A DNA stretch of 64,000 bases, taken from Chondrus crispus. Its lineage: Eukaryota; Rhodophyta; Florideophyceae; Gigartinales; Gigartinaceae. This document shows positions 9,826 to 19,802 of the stretch, in pieces (positions within the stretch are counted from its first letter, which is position 1; the number at the start of each line of letters is the position of its first letter). The position numbers were made by a program, and so were the translations under genes. The DNA is taken from the NCBI RefSeq assembly GCF_000350225.1, contig NW_005178873.1, positions 434,884-498,883 on the forward strand, written 5' to 3'. The notes beneath the pieces are model-generated. The model was not told the DNA's origin and ran no database searches. It saw only the letters and a list, made by a program, of their open reading frames with translations.

Positions 9826-10389
9826 CGGAGGGGTCGCGATATAGTGCTACCCTGCGGCAGTGGGCCGAAAACGACACTATATCGAACCAGGCACTATAAG
9901 ATAATGAGATTTTCGGCTTTTTTGCAGCCACCTCCTTGTGCAAGGAAGGGTCCTTGTGCAAGGAAGTGGCAACAAAAAAGCAGTGATGCAAGCAAGCATC
10001 ACTGCTCAGAAAGACCGCTCTCAGGACGCCATCACTCACACTTTGCATCTTCACTAAAGACTCAAGTCTAATCAAGCATTTCTGCTATTAGTAGCTGCCG
10101 AGCCGTCGCATTGAATTCCTCCTTTTTCGCAGCCATAAATGCTAGCCTACACTTTTGCAGATGTCTAATTGCATCATCAACCCTGCCTTTTTCCGCCATA
10201 GTCTCTATTCAAGTTAGCAACTGCATAATATCTTTCCGCGGCGGCAGCGGCTCTCGGGCAGTACGTCCATCCAACTGCCTCTCTGGAGACCCTTCGTTTT
10301 TGCATTCAAATTCGTGCCACCCGCAGAAGGGAAGCACTATATCAGAGCTGGCACTAACAAAGAGGGCACCATATCGCGACCCCTCCCTG
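9826..10389. mobile_element. MITE-like non-autonomous element, Tc1/mariner-pogo type, with TA flanks
   Basis: The terminal inverted repeats pair c-ggaggggtcgcgatatagtgc at 9826 with the reverse complement of the right end (cagggaggggtcgcgatatggtgc, ending at 10389). They differ by a 2-nt gap and one substitution. A TA dinucleotide flanks both ends (9824-9825 and 10390-10391), the target site expected for Tc1/mariner-pogo elements. Subterminal cactatat/ggcacta motifs recur inside both ends. No coding capacity is visible. A short tandem repeat (ccttgtgcaaggaag, about 9932-9968) lies near the left end. The assignment is by structure only. Confidence 0.72.
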
Positions 10390-11077
10390 TACCGTATAGC
10401 AGCGGTACTGACCGGATGTGGGCTGCGGTAGAGTTGCGCTGCGATTCTATTCTGGTAACTTACCCTTCAGGGTAAATATCTATTGCAAATTAGAGCAATG
10501 GAGGTACCCAATAAAAATTAAGCACTTGGCCAGAAATTTTTGATTAGAGAAGCGAATGCTGTACGGTAAAGTTACGGTCACTCTGGGGAGAGATGCTCGG
10601 TGACCGTACATTGTAGATACGGTAGGTACCCCTCAATAGTGCACCCTCGTGCCATCTGTCGAGACAAAGTATCCCAAGCAGAGTAAGGACAGGGTGTCCG
10701 AGCATATTGTACGCTCAGACTTACGCGAAAGGTCGTGCGTTTGAGTCAATTACAAAGTGGACAGACTGACAGTAAGTGCAGAACGATATGTGGTACAAGT
10801 AGTAGCCCATCTTTGAGAGAGAAAGGCATCTGAATCATCCCGGACTCTGGAACGGGTCTCAGGGCCGTTCCTAACTCGCAGTTCATCACAAATTTTTCTT
10901 CTCTCTCTCTCTCCTGAGTTGTAAACGATATGTTTGTCGTAAGCATGAACTGCTAGGCACCGCCTGGTTCGCCACTGAGCACCAAGCACCCTAGGAGCCG
11001 CTTCTCTGTAACCCCCGTTGGCACCGACCAGGCGGTAACATCGTGACTTGCAACAGTGACCGAAGAGCACATCACAC

Positions 11078-11674
11078 TCAGGGCCATTCCATTCATCATG
11101 ATTGGCAATCACGCAATCACGCAATCACGTCAATAAATGGTGCCTGCTCCCTTGTGGTTGGTTGTTTATATTACGTTTCCTAAAAAAGGGTCATGCTCAT
11201 TAAAGAAATAAACAATCGACTTAAAATTAATCTTGTGCTCCAACTTCCTGTAATGCTCCTTGCAATTCTAAAAGATTTAAACCCCATTCAAATATTCGTA
11301 CATTTCGAAATGATAATCAACGCGCTGCTTGTGCAACCCAGGGTTGCACATGTGGGAAAGCCAGAAAGCAGGATCTACTCTCTTTGCCGTGCCATCATTA
11401 CCTCCTTTGAAACCTTTGCGATGGTGGGTAATCACTGTCAGACCCGTTTGACTGCAGCCGGCAACTTCGTTTTTCCAGAGTGCCAAACGTGAAATGGAAT
11501 GAAGCAAGAAGTGTGTTAACACATGCACATGCAAAGCCGTGGAAACGTGCTTACAGCGACAAGTAGCACACGTTGGAGAAAGGAACGATGCAGAACGACG
11601 TTAAATTAATGTCGTGATCGCCTGATTGCGTGATTGCATGATTGCCAATCACGATGAATGGAATGGCCCTCAGT
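11078..11674. mobile_element. MITE-like element with about 50-bp inverted repeats, nested in the pogo-like element
   Basis: The left arm (about 11078-11130: cagggccattccattcat, then a run of gcaatcac repeats) is matched in inverse at about 11605-11674, ending atgaatggaatggccct. Both arms carry a series of gcaatcac/gtgattgc units, so the inner parts are also tandem repeats. The cagggcc-type terminus is reminiscent of hAT-like MITEs, but no clean 8-bp target duplication is visible. There is no coding capacity. Confidence 0.55.
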
Positions 11675-12014
11675 CTCACGAGACTAGCCCAATCTGTCTT
11701 CTGAGCGACACCATCAGCTACAGTATACCCGTACATGCCCCCCTTTCTTGAACAGAGCACCCATCACTGGAACAAAAACTTTATTGCAAATTTTATTGTG
11801 ATTCAGCTTCTACCGGTAAAGGACTCTACTTTTGAGTGAAAAACGTTCAGTGACAATGACGTAAATCGTTCAAAAATGCAAATGGCGCAATTTGACATGC
11901 AGAATCCGACTTGGCGCCCTTTTTGCCATCGGAAAACAAACTTTGGTTAAACCTCGGTGCAAATTGGGGCATTAGAGCTCATTCCGCTTCTCCTCACACC
12001 ACGGCCACCACACC

Positions 12015-13709
12015 ATGACCAAGAAGACCAGTCGCGAGAGGAAAGAAGAGCACTACTTCAACCGAGCCGTCATTGCTATCGATAATGGCGCAACTAGGCG
12101 CGAGGCTGCCCGACTTGCCCGGCTCCCTTTGGCGACTTTTCAGTACAGATTCGCACACAGAGGTGAATCAAAAAAAGCACGCACCTACCTATCCCCCGAT
12201 GACGAGCAAGTCATTGTTGACCTTGTTCTTTCGTACTCTCGCCGCGGCTTCCCCCTCAAACGGACAGACGTCGCAGATGCTGTCCAATTGATGGTGACTT
12301 CGTTTTCAGCCGAACGCCAGAATACAATACCTTTTATTGAGGGGCGCCCTGGACGAAAGTTTCTATCACTCTTTTCTAAGCGCCACCGAGAAAAGATCAA
12401 ATTCGGAAGGGCCTCTACAGAGGAAGAGACTCGCTGGAAAGCAACCAATGCCGAAAATCTGACGACCCATTTTGCAGAATTGGAACGGCTAATTCGTGTG
12501 TACAACTTGGACTCTTCGCGCATTGCCAACCTAGACGAAAGTGGTATGACACCAAGCAAAGATTGTGCACAGTCGAATAGAAGAAAGTCCTACAGTGCTC
12601 GAGGACAGAAGTCTCTTCAGAGATCACCAGAGTTTAGGAATGTTAAACGAATAACAGTCATGCCCGTGATATTTGCCAATGGGGATGTTGGTCGCCCTTT
12701 ATTTGTTGTCGAGGGTAAATCTCTAAAGTATCGCACTGTTGAGCTCAATGGGGCACCTGTCATGGAGACGGTTGCCGATTGTCTTCCTCGAGGAAGTGTC
12801 ATAACCACAAGAGAGGATGTGGCTGGGGTGGACAGCAAAAACTTCCTGCGCTGGGCAAAATATTTTGCGGATGATGTCAAGGACCTCACAGTAAATGGCA
12901 GGAAGGTTCTTTTAATTTTGGATGGCTATCGAAGCCATATGGGGTACCGGGTTCTACATACTCTGAAGCAAGCTGGGATTGTGGTATACGCATTGCCTGC
13001 GCATACAAGCGGCACAACCCAACCTCTGGATGTTGGGGTTTTCGGTCCATTTAAAGAACACATTCGCAGCTGTGTCGAACAGCTTTCTTCCCCTACAGAA
13101 TGGAAGAGCTACGACGTGTTTGACTATATGAAGGTAATGCGAGAGGCATATGGCAAGGCGTTCACGCGAGCACATGTGACCTCTGCTTTTAGGAAATCTG
13201 GTATATGGCCACTCAATGCTGGTGCCCTCATCGACGTGCCCCGTCCGCAGTGTTCTATCAATAACACATCTTTGGCGACAGTCTCGGAAATGAAGGAAAT
13301 GCTAGAAAAGAAACGCTTGGTGTACAAGGATAGTTTAGGCGTACAACCGCGCGTGCTACAATGCGGTTATGTTGACACATCGGCTGGGTTGACCCTGACA
13401 ACGGATGTCGCAATGGATTTGGCAAGGTGTAAGGACGCTATGGGAAGAGCTAGGGGGGCAGTAAGGCAGGAGAGGGAGGCCGATGTAGCGCAACGTGCAG
13501 CTGAGGCTGTGGAGCGGACTAGAGCACAGCGCTTAACGCTACGGGAGAAAGCGCTTGCTTTCCGTGTGCACCATTATAAGGATGCGACCATTTATCCAAG
13601 GTCTCTGTTGGTACGTCGCCAGATTGCGAAGAAGAGAACTTCCGCTCGGCGTGCCGCAATCTTCAAGAAGGCAGCACAGGAGGTTGCACCGTCCCCGAAT
13701 AGCAATTAG
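12015..13709 (+). CDS. Pogo/Tigger/jerky-type transposase (DDE_1 superfamily)
   Basis: A 564-residue protein, apparently intact, with start context caccATGa. The N-terminus (about 15-50) contains a Psq-type helix-turn-helix (AIDNGATRREAARLARLPLATF), followed by a CENP-B-like DNA-binding region (GRPGRKFLSLFSKRH). The catalytic core shows the three acidic residues: D174 in NLDESGMTP, D303 in LLILDGYRSH, and D339 in TTQPLDVGVFGPFK. There are 35 residues between the last two, which fits the DD35D pattern of the pogo branch. A conserved-looking AFRKSGIWPLN follows the core. The C-terminal 130 residues are charged and helical. Such a protein would cut and paste the surrounding inverted-repeat element. 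The absence of stops suggests recent activity or domestication, and I cannot tell which. Confidence 0.85.
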   Translation: MTKKTSRERKEEHYFNRAVIAIDNGATRREAARLARLPLATFQYRFAHRGESKKARTYLSPDDEQVIVDLVLSYSRRGFPLKRTDVADAVQLMVTSFSAERQNTIPFIEGRPGRKFLSLFSKRHREKIKFGRASTEEETRWKATNAENLTTHFAELERLIRVYNLDSSRIANLDESGMTPSKDCAQSNRRKSYSARGQKSLQRSPEFRNVKRITVMPVIFANGDVGRPLFVVEGKSLKYRTVELNGAPVMETVADCLPRGSVITTREDVAGVDSKNFLRWAKYFADDVKDLTVNGRKVLLILDGYRSHMGYRVLHTLKQAGIVVYALPAHTSGTTQPLDVGVFGPFKEHIRSCVEQLSSPTEWKSYDVFDYMKVMREAYGKAFTRAHVTSAFRKSGIWPLNAGALIDVPRPQCSINNTSLATVSEMKEMLEKKRLVYKDSLGVQPRVLQCGYVDTSAGLTLTTDVAMDLARCKDAMGRARGAVRQEREADVAQRAAEAVERTRAQRLTLREKALAFRVHHYKDATIYPRSLLVRRQIAKKRTSARRAAIFKKAAQEVAPSPNSN

Positions 13710-14325
13710 AATTAAAAATTGCAATGTCGAAATGCATCAGCCAGTGAAATGTCCGTGCAAATAATGGGTGCTTTTTCTGTGGTTGCAACCTCTCCGATAC
13801 CCGGACCGAAAGACGCCGTTCATGCCGATGTATGAGCCTTTTGGCTCCTGAGATCAGAAAAGCAGGTACGTGGAGACTGTCAGTTTTCCAAACAGTCAAA
13901 AAATTTTCTCCGATGCCGCTTGCTTCTTGTTTTTACATTTATTTTTCTAATCATGTTCAACTTAGGGGGTACCCCACTAGTAGATACGCACTACTGACAG
14001 CGAACTAATAAAGGTCCATCCACAGGTCACAGCCCACCGGCCACAAAATGCTCCGATATGAGCATTTGACGTCGCTTCTTGCGCGCTTGTTGATGATAGG
14101 TCAGTGGTCACGGTGGTCGCCATCGGTGGACCACCGGGGTGTCCGGTCGTGGTCGTCAACCGCAGCACAGCGGTGTGCATCTACATCAGCATGGCTCCAC
14201 GTGCACAGGTGTACACGTGGCAAGAGTTGTGACATCCCTGAAAGGGGTGCACTTTTGGCCATGTGCACTATTGTAAAGCGAACTATTGGGGAGACCCCCC
14301 CTGTACAGTATTCGCTTCTCTAATC

Positions 14326-14717
14326 TGTTCACAGATTGAGGAAGATTCCTCACATGAGGAACGCTCTGCCCTTAGGCTTACAGCCAAAGGGTACAGTAAT
14401 CGTTCGATTAACCATATCCCGTATTTGATCCCATAGACGTCAAGAAACAATGCAGTGACAACCAGCTACACGCTTCATGATGACAAATGCGGTTGACATC
14501 AATCGCGTTTGTTCGCCCGCATCTCACGCCAATCCCCCTTGAACCATTGGTCCTCTCATCCCACTTGCTGCCCTACTCCAATATCTACAAGTAGTAGAAT
14601 GCACATCTCAGTCATTCCCGACTTCTCCCCCATTCCATAACAATTGCGCCAACCTATCATTACTTCTTCGAATGTTACACTCTCCAACCAACTCAAGACA
14701 CCCTCGACACACTCACT
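14326..14717. other. Intergenic region upstream of the acetyltransferase, no gene seen
   Basis: A 392-bp gap between the right end of the pogo-like element and the GNAT gene. Just inside its left edge is a short hairpin-like ctcacatgaggaa/gattgaggaag stretch. The rest is C/A-rich on the plus strand near the start codon, like other 5' regions in this window. Confidence 0.5.
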
Positions 14718-15502
14718 ATGCCGATACCCTCACAATACAATCAAGCCACCTTCGACGACACCTTCAAAATCCGCCCCATCCGCATGCACGCCCCGGCCGA
14801 AAAGGCTGCCGTCGTCTCTCTCATCAACCGCTGTTACCGGGGCCCGGACAACTGGACCAACGAAAGCGCGCTCGTCAAGGGCCTGCGCATCCACACCGAA
14901 GCCCTCGAAGCCTCCCTACGCACGTTTGAAATCCTCGTCGTTGAGCACCGCCTGCGAGAGGAGGTCATCGCATGCGTCAGGACGGGAATCACGTACAAGA
15001 CAATGGGGAAGACTTTGGCCGAGCCGGCGGGCTATCTCGGCCTCTTCGCCGTCCTCCCAGAGTTCCAGAGCAGGGGAGTCGGGTCGAGGCTTATGAAGGC
15101 CGCAGAGACCTATTGCGCAAGTAAGGGCGTGTCCAAAATGGTAAGTATTTTTCGCTCAATTGGCAAACGAAGGGCAGCAACCGTACTAAACATCCTTCTT
15201 GTTTTGCACAACGGATACAGTGCATTGATGTGTTACATGTGCGACAGGATATTATCGAATGGTATAATCGATGCGGTTATCGTAGAGTTGGCGGTTCCGT
15301 CGATGCGGGTCCGCTCATTGAAGAGGGCGGCGAGACTCTCTTGGTCCCGTGCTCTTTCATTCTCATGCAAAAGAGCTTCACACCTGAGAGAAACGCACAC
15401 CCCTCAGCCACGGTTTTGAAAACAGACGAATGTATCAACAGCAACAGCGCAGACGAGAAATGTGCACAGGGCACGGGCATGGATGATGCATTGGAGGTCT
15501 AA
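14718..15502 (+). CDS. GNAT-family N-acetyltransferase, two exons
   Basis: The spliced product is join(14718..15140, 15221..15502), 234 residues. Exon 1 carries the core of the fold, including motif A (LGLFAVLPEFQSRGVGSRLMKAAETYC, with the QxRGVGSRL acetyl-CoA pyrophosphate loop). Exon 2 supplies the last strand and helix (DIIEWYNRCGYRRVG), which completes the usual GNAT ending YxxxGF/Y. The unspliced reading frame would lose that ending, which supports the intron. The intron is phase 0. The substrate cannot be predicted; N-terminal protein, polyamine and small-molecule acetylation are all possible. The tail after residue 195 (NAHPSATVLKT onward) is hydrophilic and probably disordered. The start has context cactATGc. 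Confidence 0.8.
15141..15220 (+). other. 80-nt spliceosomal intron in the GNAT gene
   Basis: The donor is gtaagt, directly after ...tccaaaatg, and the acceptor is gatacag before tgcattgat. A branch-point-like gtactaaac lies about 30 nt upstream of the acceptor. Removing it joins two halves of a conserved domain in phase 0. Confidence 0.85.
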
Positions 15503-15595
15503 CGACCGCTCATTATTTTTTATTTCTCTTAAACTCACTCCTGCCGAAGGGGAGGTACTGGCATGAGTCACTCTTCTTTATTCAACTTAGGAGCT

Positions 15596-16792
15596 TCATG
15601 CATCATTTTCGTCACAGCTATCTGTCTCTTCCTCCCAGTAGCCGTTGTAACTATCATCCGCAAAGCAAACAACCTCGTTCGACGGCGTTGTAATGCTGTG
15701 TCCAGAGTCCGAATAACCAGAAACCGCACTAAATCTCCTAGAAAGCCTTGCTCCGTCCTTTTCAATCCCTGAGCGCGCTGACATGTTTTCTATCCTCGAT
15801 GTACCCGACTCAGCCCCGCCCAAAGCTTGATGTGCTGTGAGTATCTCTTTCCTGCGATTGAAAATCCCCAAGGTGATACCAACTTCCGAACATGCAGCAA
15901 ATTCCTCACGCTTGCTGAACTTCATCTCCGTGTATAGGTAAGAGCATGACGTTTGATGCCACTCCAAGGTTTCCCGACATAGCAGCTCCTCAAAAACGCA
16001 TCGAAAAAATCCTAGAAGGACTTGATTTCCCCAGCGAACTCCATAGATCTCTATCCGGATCGGGTTCCTAGGATTGAATGCAGTCAATTCATTTCTGTCA
16101 AGACAAAAACGAGGAAAAGCAGCAGAAGAGCTCGTCCATGCTGGCCTCTGCAGACGCTTCGAGGTAAAGATTCTACTCCATCGTCCTTTTTGCGCAGTTC
16201 TTGAAACTGCCAATATGATGCTCGATTCCATGACCCTCTTCCATAAACTGCTGTGCGCTCGAACAGAGAACGCAACCGTTTGCGTTGTCACAGGATACTC
16301 CATGGACCTACCCATCACGATGTTAACCGAAATCAGCCCTCCTCCGGGGTCACTCTTTCCGAACATTGTCGAAACGTATGGGTCCATGGACGTTTCGAAA
16401 ACTCGATCCCAAAGCAATTGTGCAAGTGTAAATTCTGCGGTTGTATAAACGTTTGAGTTCACTATTACTTCAACTCGAAAGACTGAGGAGCTAGCGTAGG
16501 CTTGCGAGTTATACATAAGCAACGGAGAAAATCGGGCTTGCTTTGTGAAATATGGGCTACTCACCCCAGAAATGGTTTCTGTCCTTAGAATTTCTGTGAA
16601 CTCCACAGCGTTCAGTTGATTGAACATGAGCTTTGCAGAAAGTGTAGTTGTCCTCCACGCAGTGGGAGCTACCCATTTGTAACCTGCAATGCCAATGTTA
16701 AAGAAACTGTTCTGGAAGACCTCTGGCACTTCTCCTTCATGACCTTCTTTCTGTTTCTTTTTGTTCTCATCTTGAGTAAAGAAGGTTATCAC
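15596..16792 (-). CDS. Double-C2-domain protein, copine-like C2 pair (5' end uncertain)
   Basis: About 398 residues are open, but the first codon at 16792 is GTG preceded by tgtacgcag, which looks like a splice acceptor. A pyrimidine-rich stretch and a ttactaat branch-like motif lie upstream, so a 5' exon is probably missing from this call. The first C2-like half resembles copines (FTEILRTETISGVSSPYFTKQARFSPLLMYNSQAYASSSVFRVEVIV). The second half (AFPRFCLDRNELTAFNPRNPIRIEIYGVRWGNQVLLGFF) matches the copine C2B pattern. The C-terminal 80 residues are polar and acidic (EEETDSCDENDA). No von Willebrand A domain follows, unlike true copines. C2 domains bind phospholipids, often with calcium, but the Asp ligands are poorly conserved here, so binding may be calcium-independent. 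Another C2 gene family sits in the tandem array at 29.6-36.9 kb. Confidence 0.6.
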   Translation of the reverse strand: MITFFTQDENKKKQKEGHEGEVPEVFQNSFFNIGIAGYKWVAPTAWRTTTLSAKLMFNQLNAVEFTEILRTETISGVSSPYFTKQARFSPLLMYNSQAYASSSVFRVEVIVNSNVYTTAEFTLAQLLWDRVFETSMDPYVSTMFGKSDPGGGLISVNIVMGRSMEYPVTTQTVAFSVRAHSSLWKRVMESSIILAVSRTAQKGRWSRIFTSKRLQRPAWTSSSAAFPRFCLDRNELTAFNPRNPIRIEIYGVRWGNQVLLGFFRCVFEELLCRETLEWHQTSCSYLYTEMKFSKREEFAACSEVGITLGIFNRRKEILTAHQALGGAESGTSRIENMSARSGIEKDGARLSRRFSAVSGYSDSGHSITTPSNEVVCFADDSYNGYWEEETDSCDENDA

Positions 16793-17664
16793 CTGCGTAC
16801 AATCAATGTCAAGACCACGAAAACAGCCGCATTAGTAAAGAGAGTATGTCGCCAAAGGCTCAAGAAGCAGACACAGGCACGTTGGAAACCAGTGTTGAGC
16901 CGCAATTTCGGCTGAGATTTTAAAAGAGATATGACATTGACTTTCCTTGTGGTTCAAATCCATGCTTCTGTTGTGCTTTGTTCCGCTGGATGGCCAAGGG
17001 AGTGGATATATCCTGATCCTTAGTGAAATGTTTGACTAGGTCAAGCCATCTATGTACTGGGTCAACTGTTGTTCACAGCAATGGAAGCCTGAAATGTGCC
17101 AAGGCATCTTGAGGTCCTAACATACACTTTTTCCGCGTGCATGCTCCATCCAACGTGCTCTTTGGCGCATTAAGCTAAGAAGAAAACCGTTTAAATGTAT
17201 AAATGTATTTGTTTCAAGAGTAACACAAGCCTTTTTGGAGTTCGATTTTGTCAGCTTGTATCATGAAGCTTTTATTTCCAAAACTTTCGTTACATATCAC
17301 ATATACATCTGCCTCAACGTTGTCGTGTTCACTGTCAGTACGGCGGCGCATTGAGGCTGCTGCTGATGGCAACTCAGACATACTGTAGGACTGCAAGATG
17401 CTTTTGGACATCGAGATATATCTTTCGGCCCTGGCCATTTTCTAGCCCTGTGGACGTCAGTAGCAATTCCGCATTGCTTTCCACTAAAGAGCTGGACAAC
17501 CGATGCAGACTGTATGAGGTGCCTCTGTGCCTGTACCACAATGATTTAGTACATGTGACGTGCCCGTGCCCGCAACGGCCACATACTCATTACAACGCAA
17601 TTCTGTTAATGCCAATCTAGTGGGGTGACTGATACATATATACAATTTACAGAATGGTCACTAT
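16793..17664. other. Intergenic region with possible 5' exon of the C2 protein
   Basis: On the minus strand a short open frame starting near 16962 (MDLNHKESQCHISFKISAE) looks like the first strand of a C2 domain and could be a 5' exon of the gene at 15596-16792. I could not find a donor that joins it in phase, so I leave it out of the CDS. From 17000 to 17664 I see no gene. Confidence 0.35.
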
Positions 17665-18702
17665 TCACAATACGTTCGCTTCTCGGTGAAGCTTGTCTAC
17701 AAGCTCATCTACGTCGTTGACGAAGACTCCTTGTGCTCGTTTCGGAGGTTCGGACACGTGTAAGATTTCTATTCTAGGCGCAACGTCGATGTCTAGACTT
17801 GACACATCTGTAGTTTCGATCTTCTTCTTCTTCGCCTTCATCATATTCGGCAGTGTGGCGAACCGCGGTTCGTTTAATCGCAAATCACATGTAACGACTG
17901 CTGGAAGTCCTAATGCGACGGTCTCGAGCCCACCGTCGACTTCCCTGGTCACATTCAGGGAATTCTCTGCGGGATCGACTTCAACCTGGCTAGCAAATGT
18001 TCCCTGATCAAAATAAAACGGCATCCAGCATGCAGAAAAGAATCAGTTAGAAAAGGCTGGGTCAGGCAAAGCGACATTGTCGAGCGCGTGGTTCGAAGCT
18101 GGTCGATTGGCAGCAGTCAGAGTCTGATTAATGTAGTCCAATTGAATCACGGTGTTGGCACGAGGGTTTAGTTCGGCACTTTCATAAGACCGTCGTGAAT
18201 GGTGGAAGCTTGTCTTCATCCTGCTGCCAAGCACCCGATATAAGCTATGAAATGCAATAGAACAAACCTGCGGCCAACCAAGCATCCCAGCGAGCATCTG
18301 ACCAGTCTGATTATTATCCCCATCGATCGACTGCTTCCCCAGGATTACGACATCTGGTTTCTCCTTCTCGACAATGGTCTTCAAAATGGAGGCGACGGCT
18401 AAAGGCTGGAGCTCGGCGTCCCCATTTGGGACAGCAATGTGGAGCCCTCTATCTGCGCCCATGCCTAATGCGACGCGAACCGTTTCCGCAGCTTTCTTCG
18501 GGCCGATGGTGACGGCGATGACTTCGCCTGCATGCTTTGCTTCACGAAGGCGCAAAGCTTCCTCTACGGCGATCTCGCAAAACGGATTCATTGACATTTT
18601 GACGTTGTTGAGATCCACCCCGGAGCCATCCTTCTTGACGCGGACCTTGACCGCGTAATCAACAACACGCTTCACACCGACAAGTATCTTGCGGGAAGAC
18701 AT
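17665..18702 (-). CDS. ETFB: Electron transfer flavoprotein subunit beta, two exons
   Basis: The spliced product is complement(join(17665..18003, 18268..18702)), 257 residues, the usual length of ETF-beta. Exon 1 begins [22 protein letters not shown] and runs to GMLGWPQ. Exon 2 begins GTFASQVEV and contains the ETF-beta signature ([21 protein letters not shown]) followed by [24 protein letters not shown], which includes the recognition loop that docks partner dehydrogenases. ETF is a mitochondrial matrix heterodimer with FAD (alpha) and AMP (beta) that passes electrons from acyl-CoA and amino-acid dehydrogenases to ETF-ubiquinone oxidoreductase. An in-frame ATG 14 codons upstream (18744) is possible, but the chosen start aligns with known N-termini. 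The alpha subunit is not in the window. Confidence 0.93.
18004..18267 (-). other. 264-nt intron in ETFB
   Basis: On the minus strand the donor is CAG|gtttgt after GWPQ and the acceptor is ttgatcag|GGA before GTFASQ. The intron is phase 0. Its translation ([13 protein letters not shown]...) has no counterpart in ETF-beta, while removal restores the family's contiguous sequence. Confidence 0.9.
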
Positions 18703-19154
18703 CGCTCGTTGCGGTGGAGGAGGTGATCTGCGAAGCAAATCCACCTACCTCTTCATTCCTGCGACGGGGGTGGGGGGGAGGAGGGGGCAGACGGATCCCG
18801 CTTTAATAGATCTACGGGGTCCAGAGTCCAGTGCTCAGTCGTCACAATCCGTGGTGAGCCAATAGAGACAATGTTTAGTCTCCAAAAAGTTGATCTCATT
18901 TCGATTGAGATTGGATCAAATATGGGTGATCCGATCGACAACCTCCTGCGCCTGCGTAGATGGGGCTTGGTAGATTCGAATTGCACAGGAGCTCTTGAGC
19001 TCTTTGCGATGCCGAGCCACACATACCGTACTACACAAATAGTGTAGAAATCCGTGATTTAACATTCCCAGTTAAACGCAGCGCTCACTCCGCCGCTTGG
19101 TCACCTCGCACACCGCATCACTGAAGCTATCTTATTCACTGAAGGCTGTGTGAT
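18703..19154. other. Divergent promoter region between ETFB and the FKBP gene
   Basis: A 452-bp gap between two head-to-head genes. It holds a G-run (gggggtgggggggaggaggggg, about 18765-18787) just upstream of ETFB. Nothing gene-like is visible. Confidence 0.55.
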
Positions 19155-19802
19155 ATGGCGACAACGGCATACTCCTCCGCAGGCTTTTTGCCGCCAGCCC
19201 CTCTCATCACGCCACCCAGACCATCAATCGCATCTCGTCCTTCCCCGGCCCGCATGCAACATGTCTCCAAGCGCCCGGCCCGCCGTCCCATCTCCCGCCG
19301 CGCCTCTCTTCAACTAGCAGCGGCGGCGCTGGCGCTACAAACTCTACGGCCCACATCCGCGCGAGTGCGAGTCGCCGACGCGGACGCCGGGTCCAAAGTG
19401 GTCACGACGGAATCCGGACTGAGCTACTATGACTTCATCACGGCCGACGGGGATGCTCGCCCCGTGACGGAGGGCACTCGCGTGAGCGTACACTACACGC
19501 TGGGCACGACGGGCGCGCGGAACGGGTGGAAGATTGACAGCTCGTACGACAGAGACCCGCTCACGTTTACTGTGGGGAGGGGGGAAGTCGTGCAGGGTTT
19601 GGATGAAGGCGTACTAGGAATGGGAAAGGGCGGGAAGAGACGCGTCGTGATTCCCAGCAAATTGGGGTATCGAACAAAAGATGACCGGCCAGTGGTCATG
19701 GGTTTTGCGGAGTATCAGCGGTTTAAGAATATTTACCTCAACCCGGATAGACCGTATAAGCCGGACTTGGTCATAGATGTCACTGTCGTCAAGGTGCGAT
19801 GA
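19155..19802 (+). CDS. Thylakoid-lumen FKBP-type peptidyl-prolyl isomerase, plastid precursor
   Basis: A 215-residue precursor. Residues 1-70 look like a bipartite transit peptide: an Ala/Ser/Pro/Arg-rich stromal part, then twin arginines and a hydrophobic Ala-rich stretch (SRRASLQLAAAALALQ), the hallmark of Tat-dependent lumenal import. The mature part is an FKBP domain (TRVSVHYTLG, DSSYDRDPLTFTVGRGEVVQGLDEGVLGM, GKRRVVIP, GYR). The Trp at the floor of the FK506 pocket is Leu (GLDEGV), as in many lumenal FKBPs, which usually means weak isomerase activity and weak drug binding. The DDRPVVMGFAEYQRFKNIYLNP insertion before the last strand is characteristic of plant lumenal FKBPs. These proteins help assemble photosynthetic complexes; the partner here is unknown. 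There is no intron. Confidence 0.88.
   Translation: MATTAYSSAGFLPPAPLITPPRPSIASRPSPARMQHVSKRPARRPISRRASLQLAAAALALQTLRPTSARVRVADADAGSKVVTTESGLSYYDFITADGDARPVTEGTRVSVHYTLGTTGARNGWKIDSSYDRDPLTFTVGRGEVVQGLDEGVLGMGKGGKRRVVIPSKLGYRTKDDRPVVMGFAEYQRFKNIYLNPDRPYKPDLVIDVTVVKVR

Larger units (their letters stand above)
10542..14325 (+). mobile_element. Candidate autonomous pogo-like DNA transposon
   Basis: A 23-bp inverted repeat bounds the region: gattagagaagcgaatgctgtac at 10542-10564 and its reverse complement with one mismatch at 14303-14325. The shared motif caatagtgcac lies further inside each end, in inverted orientation. The element encloses one intact transposase gene (12015-13709) and about 1.4 kb of non-coding DNA on the left, which includes a nested MITE. 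I could not settle the exact ends or the target duplication, because gattag/ctaatc may include host bases. The non-coding arms show no other gene. Confidence 0.55.

Noticed and set aside
18043..18267. Unspliced C-terminal extension of ETFB exon 1
   Set aside because: Not similar to ETF-beta; removing a GT-AG intron restores the full family sequence.
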